DNA from: DASQMT01 sp963835735
Lineage (GTDB): Bacteria; Actinomycetota; Thermoleophilia; Solirubrobacterales; Solirubrobacteraceae
DNA: 64,000 nucleotides
NCBI GenBank assembly: GCA_963835735.1
Contig: CAWIGP010000002.1
Span: 372,001-436,000, forward strand
Direction of reading: 5' to 3'
The position numbers and the translations under genes are program-made. The notes below the pieces were generated by a model. That model ran no database searches. It was not told the origin of the DNA and saw only the letters and a program-made list of their open reading frames with translations. How positions within the stretch are numbered: the stretch's first letter is position 1; every line of letters begins with the position of its first letter. Shown in pieces: positions 8,566-15,112 of this stretch.

Positions 8566-11500
8566 ATGCGGCAGTTCGAGGTCCGGCTGCTCGGACGCTT
8601 CGAAGTACTCGTCGACTCGCAACCCGTCCCGGCCGACGCCTGGGCGCAGCGACGCGCTGCGGATCTCGTCAAGCTGCTCGCGCTTGCTCCCGGCCACCGC
8701 ATGCCGCGCGACGAGGTGCTCGAGACGCTCTGGCCGCAGCTCGGCGCCGATGCCGCCGCGTCCAACCTGCACAAGGCCGCGAGCTACGCGCGCCGCGCGC
8801 TCGGCGACCGCGGCGCCGTGGTACTCCGCGCGGGAGTGGTGGAGCTCGCGCCGGCCGCCGAGATAACGACGGATGTCGAGCGCTTCGAGGCCGGAGACGA
8901 TTCCGCCTACGGCGGCGAACTGCTGCCCGACGAGCCCTACGAGGAGTGGCTGCTCGGCCCACGCGCGCGGCTGCGCGAGCGCCGTCTCGCGGTGATGCGC
9001 TCCGAGGGCCGGTGGGACGGGGTGCTGCGCGAGGATCCCGCCGACGAGGAGGCCCACCGCGCGCTCATGCGCCGCCACGTGGCGAGCGGCGACAAACCGG
9101 CCGCCGCGCGCCAATTCCGCCTCCTGCGTGAAGAGCTCTCCCGGCTCGGGGCGGAGCCCTCCGAGGAGACGCTGTCGCTCCAGCGCGAGCTCACGCGCGG
9201 CCCGGCGGTCCACGCGGCCCGGCTTCTCCATGGCCCGGTCGAAGGGCGTGAGCGGGAGCTCGGCTCGGCATCGGCAGCGCTCGCGCGCGCTGCGGCCGCC
9301 GATGGCAGCGCCCTGCTCGTCACCGGCGCGCTGGGGATCGGCAAGACCCGCCTTCTCGAGGCCGTGCTCGCCGAGGCGGAGGAGCTCGGCTTCCATACGC
9401 TGCGCGGCGCCGCGCACGAGGAGGAGGGCCGCTCGCCCTACGCGCCGCTCGTGGAGGCGCTCGACCCACTCGCCGCGCGGCGTCCGGAGCTGGCCGGCGC
9501 GCTCACCGACAGCGCGCAAGCCGCCCTGGCGCGACTGCTGCCCTCGGTGCCCCACCCTGCAGCGGCGGCGGAGGAGCCCGTAGACCGGCATCGCGTCTTC
9601 TCGGCGGTCGGTCAGCTGCTCGCTCAGGCCGCCTCTGAGCGCGGCGTCGTGGTTGCCATTGACGACCTGAACGCCGCCGACGAGGCGACGGCGGCGCTCG
9701 TGCACCATCTCGCTCGCAGCGCCGCCGGCGAGCGCCTGCTCGTGGTCGCCGGCATGCGCGATGAGCCGCTCCCCAAGGCGGCGGCGTTCGTGCGCTCCAG
9801 CCTGCTCGAACGCGGCGCCGCGGTGGAGCTCGCGCTCGGCCCGCTCGACCGGGGCGCGCTGGCAGCGGTTGCTCAGCGCGCGGCCGGGCGGCAGCTCCCG
9901 CCGGGCGCCCTCGCCGCGATCGAGCGCTCGGCGGCGGGCAACCCGTTCTTTACGGAGGAGCTGGCGGCATCGATGGATGCCTCGGGTGAGGTCACGGTCC
10001 CGCCGCGGCTTCGCGAGGTGGTGGCGCGGCGGCTCGAGCGGCTGGAGCCATTCGGCGAGCGGCTGCTCTCTGCGCTCGCCGTAATCGACGACGGCTTCAC
10101 GGGCGCGGAGCTCGCGGCGCTCGCGGGTGTCGAGGAGGTCGACGGGGCGCTCGGCGAGACGGAGGCGGCGGGGGTGGTCGAGTGCGTGCGTGGCCGCTAC
10201 CGCTTCCGGCACGCGCTGGTGCGCGAAGAGCTGGCCGCCCGGCTGCCCGAAGAGGCGCTGCGCCTCACCCATGCCAGTGCAGCCGCGCTGCTCGCCACGG
10301 ACCACGCGCCGCCCGAGGCGGTGGCGCACCACCTGCTGCGCGCGGGCCAGGCGCGCGAGGCCGTGCCGCTCCTCACGCAGGCTGCCGAGTGGGCCGCGGG
10401 CGTGGGGGCCTACCGCGACGGCGCCGAGTGGGCCGAGCTGGCGCTGAAACACGCGGACGAGCGCGAGCGCCCGGGGCTGCTTGCGTTGCGGGCACGGCTG
10501 CTGCACGGGGCCGGCGAGCCCCGCGCCCCCGCCGCCTATGCCGAGGCGATCGCGGTTGCGCCGGCGGAACGGGTGCCAGGGCTGCGAGCCCAACAGGCGC
10601 GCGCGTGCCTGGCGGCGGGCGACATCCCAGGCGCCAAGGCCGCGCTCGCAGGGGTCGAGGCCGAGCGGCCTGAGGACCTCGGCACGCTGAACGTGCTGCG
10701 CGGCATCGTCGCCTGGCACACGGGCGATTGGGAGGGCGCGCGGCGGCTCGCCGCCGAGGCGGACGGCCTCGCCGCCGATCCCGGCGAGCTCGCCGACCTC
10801 AAGGCCATGCTCGCTCACCTGGACGGCGGCTGGGAGCAGCACTCCCGGCACCAGCTCGCGCAAGTGTGGGACGCGCCGGAGCTCGCGGGCCGTGTCTTCG
10901 ACGCGTACCTGTGCGTGACCGAGTACGTGCTCACGGCGGGCGATCCATACGATCGCGTCGCCGGCTTCGCCAAGCGCCTGCGCGCGCAGTCGCATCAGGC
11001 GGGCGCCCGTCGCGGCGAGGCCTTCGCCGCCACCGTACTTGGGGAGACCGAGCTTTTCACCGACAACCTCGAGGCGGCGCGCGCGCACCTGGTCGACGCG
11101 GCGCGGCTCAGCCGTGAGGTGGGCGCGGTGGGAGGCGAGTCGCTCGCACGCATGCGTCTGGGTGAGGTGCTGCTCAACATGAACGACCGAGCCGGCGCAC
11201 GGGCGCAGCTCGATGAGGCCCTCGAGCTCGCGCACATCTCGCCCCTCGCCCAGCACCTGCTCTTCCTCGCCTACGGCGTCCTGCTGCAGGTACCTGACGA
11301 GGACAGCGAAGCGCTGGCGCTGGTCGAGCGCGCCGAGACGCTGTTCGACCCGCGCTGGGTCTGCAAGTTCTGCCCGACCGGCTACCACGTGGCCGCTGCG
11401 ACGGTGTGTGCGCGGGCCGGCCGGCTCGAGCGCGCCCGCGAGTTCCTTGAGCGCGCGCAGGACGGGGCGCGGCACTGGCGGGGCGGCCCCTGGCCGTCGG

Positions 11501-11670
11501 CGGTAGCGGAGGCGCGCGCCGAGCTGCTGCTCGCAGAGGGCGACCAGCGCGCCGCCGCAGACGCTCTGCGCCGCGCGGCCGAGGGTTACGCCGCGGCGGG
11601 GCAGCTACTCAACGAGCGCCGGGCGCGCGGGGCGCTGGAACGCCTCCGTAGAGCGAAAATCAGCACCTAG
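8566..11670 (+). CDS. SARP/BTAD-type regulator with AAA ATPase and TPR domains
   Basis: 1034 residues. The N-terminus MRQFEVRLLGRFEVLVD begins an OmpR-like winged helix (to ~residue 95), followed by the BTAD domain with its typical AHRALMRRHVASGDKPAA segment. An AAA/STAND ATPase comes next, with P-loop GALGIGKT near residue 250 and Walker B VVVAIDDLNAADE. The C-terminal ~450 residues are TPR-like. This is the layout of large SARP regulators such as AfsR relatives, which activate specialised-metabolism genes by binding direct repeats. The ATG at 8566 starts the winged helix directly. The gene is followed by the methyltransferase at 11708, whose promoter carries a SARP-like repeat that begins at the last base of this gene's stop codon. 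Confidence 0.85.
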   Translation: MRQFEVRLLGRFEVLVDSQPVPADAWAQRRAADLVKLLALAPGHRMPRDEVLETLWPQLGADAAASNLHKAASYARRALGDRGAVVLRAGVVELAPAAEITTDVERFEAGDDSAYGGELLPDEPYEEWLLGPRARLRERRLAVMRSEGRWDGVLREDPADEEAHRALMRRHVASGDKPAAARQFRLLREELSRLGAEPSEETLSLQRELTRGPAVHAARLLHGPVEGRERELGSASAALARAAAADGSALLVTGALGIGKTRLLEAVLAEAEELGFHTLRGAAHEEEGRSPYAPLVEALDPLAARRPELAGALTDSAQAALARLLPSVPHPAAAAEEPVDRHRVFSAVGQLLAQAASERGVVVAIDDLNAADEATAALVHHLARSAAGERLLVVAGMRDEPLPKAAAFVRSSLLERGAAVELALGPLDRGALAAVAQRAAGRQLPPGALAAIERSAAGNPFFTEELAASMDASGEVTVPPRLREVVARRLERLEPFGERLLSALAVIDDGFTGAELAALAGVEEVDGALGETEAAGVVECVRGRYRFRHALVREELAARLPEEALRLTHASAAALLATDHAPPEAVAHHLLRAGQAREAVPLLTQAAEWAAGVGAYRDGAEWAELALKHADERERPGLLALRARLLHGAGEPRAPAAYAEAIAVAPAERVPGLRAQQARACLAAGDIPGAKAALAGVEAERPEDLGTLNVLRGIVAWHTGDWEGARRLAAEADGLAADPGELADLKAMLAHLDGGWEQHSRHQLAQVWDAPELAGRVFDAYLCVTEYVLTAGDPYDRVAGFAKRLRAQSHQAGARRGEAFAATVLGETELFTDNLEAARAHLVDAARLSREVGAVGGESLARMRLGEVLLNMNDRAGARAQLDEALELAHISPLAQHLLFLAYGVLLQVPDEDSEALALVERAETLFDPRWVCKFCPTGYHVAAATVCARAGRLERAREFLERAQDGARHWRGGPWPSAVAEARAELLLAEGDQRAAADALRRAAEGYAAAGQLLNERRARGALERLRRAKIST

Positions 11671-11701
11671 GAAGGTTTGGGGAAGGCCGGCCGCCGAAGC
11701 T
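11670..11701 (+). promoter_or_regulatory. 11-bp-pitch direct repeat upstream of the methyltransferase
   Basis: The block GGAAGGTTTGGGGAAGG (11670-11686) contains GGAAGG at 11670 and 11681. Nine bases later comes GAAGCT (11696-11701), a poor -10 match, then 6 bases and the ATG at 11708. Repeat pitch and distance to the -10 position equal those at 5168-5199. Confidence 0.5.
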
Positions 11702-11707
11702 GCCGGC

Positions 11708-12607
11708 ATGCAAACGAAGAGCACGTACCTCGCTCCCGACGGCGTGGATCCCGAGGAGCTCGACCGCCACATCGCCGAGATGTACCGCGACGTCGCGAAC
11801 GAGGCGGGCCGGGTCCTCCACTTCCCAACCGGCCGCCCGCTCGCCGAGGCGCTCGGCTACCCCGCCGATCTGCTCGACCGGCTGCCGGAGGGGGCCGTGA
11901 GCTCGTTCGCGGGCGTCGGCTACCACCTCGGCCTCGCGCGCCTGCTCCCCGGCGAGCGCGTGATCGACCTGGGCAGCGGCTCCGGGATGGACGCGTTCGC
12001 GGCCGCCGTGCAGGTCGGCCCGGGCGGCTCGGTCATCGGCGTGGACATCACGTCCGAACAGCTCGCCAAGTCCGAGCGGCTCCGCCGCGACGTGCACGTC
12101 AGCTTCCGCCACGCGCGCATCGAGACGCTGCCGTTCGAGAGCGGCTCGTTCGACGCCGTGATCTCGAACGGCGTGGTCAATCTCTCGGCCGACAAGCGCC
12201 GCGTCTTCGCCGAGGCGGCGCGCGTGCTCCGGCCGGGCGGACGGCTCGCGCTCGCCGACATCGTCACCGAGCGGCAGATCGCCGCGGGCACGGCTTGCCA
12301 GGCCGACCTCTGGGCAGCCTGCATCGCCGGGGCCAGCCAAACAGATCTCTACCTGGAGGACATCGCGGCGGCCGGCCTCGAGGTGGAGGTAACCGCGCGC
12401 AACCCTGGCTACGGCTTCACGAGCGAGCGGGCACGGCGCACGAGCCACAAGTACGGCGCTTACAGCGTGTCGCTGCTCGCGGTCAAGCCGCTACGTGCAT
12501 CCCGCCACACCTCCCGCCCGGATTTGGGTGGTGGCGCCGATGCCGCGCGAGCGGCGCCGGGGGAGAGTCAACCAAACAACAACACGACCGAGGAGGTCTC
12601 GAAGTGA
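11708..12607 (+). CDS. SAM-dependent methyltransferase, ArsM-like
   Basis: 299 residues, class I Rossmann methyltransferase. Motif I is VIDLGSGSGMDAF, with GSVIGVDIT after it, and FDAVISNGVVNLS plus RVLRPGGRLALADIV complete the core. The order and the N-terminal FPTGRPLAEALGY are those of arsenite methyltransferases. However, the Cys normally found in the SNCV(I)NLS position is Gly here, and no N-terminal Cys is present. Only the two Cys in ACQADLWAACIAGA remain, so arsenic methylation is unlikely and the substrate is unknown. The last ~40 residues after LLAVKP look unlike the family and may be read-through of the OsmC leader. The stop shares GTGA with the OsmC gene. Confidence 0.8.
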   Translation: MQTKSTYLAPDGVDPEELDRHIAEMYRDVANEAGRVLHFPTGRPLAEALGYPADLLDRLPEGAVSSFAGVGYHLGLARLLPGERVIDLGSGSGMDAFAAAVQVGPGGSVIGVDITSEQLAKSERLRRDVHVSFRHARIETLPFESGSFDAVISNGVVNLSADKRRVFAEAARVLRPGGRLALADIVTERQIAAGTACQADLWAACIAGASQTDLYLEDIAAAGLEVEVTARNPGYGFTSERARRTSHKYGAYSVSLLAVKPLRASRHTSRPDLGGGADAARAAPGESQPNNNTTEEVSK

Positions 12608-13173
12608 GCACAGTCACAGACACGCTCCGTAACGGTGTGGACACCGAGAAGATGTTCGCCACGCTGGATCTGATCAAGGCGCAGCCGGAGCTGGCGAGGT
12701 TCCAGTTCCGCGCTACCAACCGCTGGATCGACGGCGCCCACAACCGATCGACGATCAAGGGCTTTTACGCCGCGGGCGGCGAGGACACCACGCGCAGCGA
12801 GGCGTTCGAGATCGATGCGGGGGAGCCCGCGATCCTGCTCGGCAGCGACACCGGCGCCAACCCGGCCGAGTACCTGCTGCACGCGCTCGCCGCCTGTCTG
12901 ACCACGTCGATCGTGTACGTCGCCGCGGCGCGCAAGGTGCAGCTCACCTCCGTCGAGTCGACGCTGACCGGCGACATGGACGTGCGCGGCGCGCTCGGCG
13001 TCGACGACGAGCCCCGCAACGGGTTCGAGCGCATCGGCGTGTCGTTCCGCGTGACCGGCGACGCGCCGGCCGACAAGCTCCGCGAGGTCGTGCAGCGCGC
13101 CGCGAAGCGCTCTGCCGTCTACGACATGGTCACGAACGGCGTGCCCGTCGCCGTGGACGTGACGACCGACTAA
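12604..13173 (+). CDS. OsmC-family protein
   Basis: 189 residues, OsmC/Ohr fold. The central helix carries NPAEYLLHALAACLTTSIVY with the first peroxidatic Cys. The second Cys expected near the end of the next helix is replaced in RSAVYDMVTNGVPVAV. This is the pattern of OsmC relatives with a single Cys, whose peroxidase activity is uncertain. The GTG start at 12604 overlaps the methyltransferase stop (GTGA) and has a strong GAGGAGG ribosome binding site 8 bases upstream, so the pair is translationally coupled. A stem-loop 16 bp downstream closes the unit. Confidence 0.85.
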   Translation: MSTVTDTLRNGVDTEKMFATLDLIKAQPELARFQFRATNRWIDGAHNRSTIKGFYAAGGEDTTRSEAFEIDAGEPAILLGSDTGANPAEYLLHALAACLTTSIVYVAAARKVQLTSVESTLTGDMDVRGALGVDDEPRNGFERIGVSFRVTGDAPADKLREVVQRAAKRSAVYDMVTNGVPVAVDVTTD

Positions 13174-13188
13174 AGGCTCGCATGCATG

Positions 13189-13219
13189 CTCGTGGCCGGA
13201 GCCGCGCTCCGGCCACGAG
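13189..13219 (+). terminator. strong GC-rich hairpin after the OsmC gene
   Basis: CTCGTGGCCGGAGC (13189-13202) and GCTCCGGCCACGAG (13206-13219) form a perfect 14-bp stem with a CGC triloop. There is no T-tract. Position after the OsmC stop and before the next gene suggests termination. Confidence 0.6.
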
Positions 13220-13246
13220 TGCCTGGCGAGCGAACTGGAGATAGCG

Positions 13247-14465
13247 ATGCCGATCGAACTGACAGCCCATACCGACGCCGGCGCCCGCCTGGTGGCGGTC
13301 GCCGAGCAGCTCTCCGAGCAGCTCGCCGCCCGCGCGGCCGAGCACGACCGCGACGGCAGCTACCCGTTCGAGGCGATCGACGCGCTCAAGGCCGCCCGCT
13401 ACTTCGCCGCGCCCGTCCCCGTCGAGCTCGGCGGTCTCGGCGTCTCATCCGCGCACGACCTCGTCGTGGCGTCAAGCCGCCTGGCGCGCGGCGACGCCTC
13501 CGTCGCGATCGGCGTCAACATGCACCTCGTCGCCGTGCAAAACATGGAGCGCCGCCGCCAGGTCGCGGTCGCGGCCGGGGCAGAGCGCCGCGCCCTAGGC
13601 TTCGCCTCGTCGCTCGAGCAGATCGCCCACGACGGCGTCGTGCTGGCGGCCGCCATCAGCGAGCGCGGCCAGGACCTCACGCGGCCGGGCACGCTCGCCA
13701 CCCGCACCGAGTCCGGCTGGCGGATCGACGGCCGCAAGATGTTCTGCACCATGTCGCCCGCCGCCACCGACCTCTACGTGGCCGTCACCTATGCCGACGA
13801 CGAGGGCACCCAGCGCTACGCGTACGCGATGGTGCCAACCGACGCGCCCGGCGTGGTCGTAAACGACGACTGGGATGCGCTCGGCATGCGCGCCTCAGGC
13901 AGCAACTCGATCACGCTCGAGGGCGTCGAGCTGCCCGAGTCAGGCGTGCGAGGCGGCTTCCTAGCCGGCGACCCGCTGCCCTACATGGAGCGCAACCTGG
14001 TCGCCGGGTTGTTTCACGCCGCCGCCTCGCTCGGCATCGCCGAGTCGGCCGACCACGCCGCCCGCCGCGGCCTCGCCGGGCGCATCAACGGCGACGCGCG
14101 CCCGCGCATGCAGGTGGCCGACAACGCCGTCGACCTCGCCGCCGCGCGCGGCGTCCTCTCGCGCGCGGCTCGCGCTGATCGACGAGCACCGCGCCGCCAA
14201 CCCGGCGTCCGACGGCAGCGCCGAGCAACTCGCCGCGCTGTTCGCCGAGGCCCAGGCCGCCAAGGCGTTCGTGGGCGAGGCGGCCGCCCGCGTCGTGGAC
14301 CGCGCGCTCGCCCTCTCGGGCGGCGCCGGCTACGCCGGTGGCAGCCCGCTCGCGCGCGCCTACCGCGACGTCAAGGCCGGCTCGTTCATGCACCCGCTCG
14401 GCGCCAACCGCGCCTACGACTACCTCGCCCACGTCGCCCTCGGCGAACAGCCCTCCCTCCACTGA
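13247..14465 (+). pseudogene. acyl-CoA-dehydrogenase-like flavoenzyme, one frameshift
   Basis: Reads as an acyl-CoA dehydrogenase superfamily protein of ~405 residues. It has an N-terminal helical domain (AAEHDRDGSYPFEAIDALKA), the middle beta domain GRKMFCTMSPAATDLYVAV, and the linker WDALGMRASGSNSITLEGVE. A C-terminal helical domain ends ALSGGAGYAGGSPLARAYRD. The C-terminal part is in the +1 frame from about 14167. Removing one G in the GCGCGGCTCGCG stretch restores a continuous SRALALIDEHRAANP. Start ATG 13247 has GGAG upstream. With the flavin reductase one base downstream it may be the oxygenase half of a two-component FMNH2/FADH2 monooxygenase (DszC-like branch) rather than a true dehydrogenase (inference). 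The shift is probably sequencing error. Confidence 0.75.
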
Positions 14466-14466
14466 G

Positions 14467-14970
14467 ATGACGCTCGGAGCTCTAGCCAACCCCGCGCCGG
14501 CGCCTGACCCACGCTCGTTCCGCGACGCACTCGGCAGGTTCGCGACGGGCGTCGCGTTCGTCACCGCGGCGCCGGACGGCAAGCCCGCCGGTCTGATCGT
14601 CAACTCGCTCACGTCGGTCTCGCTCGAGCCGCCCCTGATCTCGTTCTGCCCGTCGCGCAGCTCGCTCACGTGGTCGCGCATGCGGCGGGCGGGGCGCTTC
14701 GGTGTCAACGTGCTGGGACGACGGCACAAGCGCTTCGTGGCACGCGCGACCTCCGCAGGGGCGGACCGATTCGCCGGCCTCGACTGGGAACTCGGACCCG
14801 GCGGCGTACCACTGCTCACCGACGCCCTCGCCTCATTCGAGTGCGAGATCGTCGCCGAGCATCCCACAGGCGATCACTCGATCGTCGTGGCCCAGGTCGA
14901 CCACCTGCGCACCTCCCCCATCGAAGACCCGCTCGTCTTCTTCGCCGGCGCTTTCGGAACCGTGCGATAG
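14467..14970 (+). CDS. flavin reductase (HpaC/DIM6-like split-barrel)
   Basis: 167 residues, flavin-reductase-like FMN-binding split barrel. DPRSFRDALGRFATGVAFVT and the segment GLIVNSLTSVSLEPPLISFC are the usual flavin-contact motifs, and a conserved ...DHSIVVAQV strand lies near the end. The enzyme supplies reduced flavin from NAD(P)H to a partner monooxygenase. Its ATG begins one base after the stop of the acyl-CoA-dehydrogenase-like gene, so the two are almost certainly co-translated partners. Confidence 0.87.
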   Translation: MTLGALANPAPAPDPRSFRDALGRFATGVAFVTAAPDGKPAGLIVNSLTSVSLEPPLISFCPSRSSLTWSRMRRAGRFGVNVLGRRHKRFVARATSAGADRFAGLDWELGPGGVPLLTDALASFECEIVAEHPTGDHSIVVAQVDHLRTSPIEDPLVFFAGAFGTVR

Positions 14971-15097
14971 CTCAAGCGAGCGCGAAGCATCACGGTCACG
15001 CTGGCTGCCACCGTCGCCGTCGCGACTCGTCCTTCGCCTCGGTTCGTCGCCGCGTCCGGGCGGCTGTCGCGCTCTTCACGGCGGATCGTGGTCTGGA

Positions 15098-15103
15098 TAC
15101 GGT
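15098..15103 (+). promoter_or_regulatory. -10 box (with TTCACG -35) of the LAL regulator
   Basis: TACGGT (15098-15103) lies 9 bases before the ATG at 15113. TTCACG (15075-15080) lies 17 bases upstream of it, a good -35/-10 pair for a housekeeping-type promoter with a very short leader. Confidence 0.4.
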
Positions 15104-15112
15104 CAGCTTGCC

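Noticed and set aside
7468..11475. Single 1335-residue protein covering the hydrolase-LuxR gene and the antisense of the SARP gene
   Set aside because: Only the last ~352 residues are protein-like. The rest is shadow of the SARP regulator, and a TTG start with a -10 box explains the real gene.
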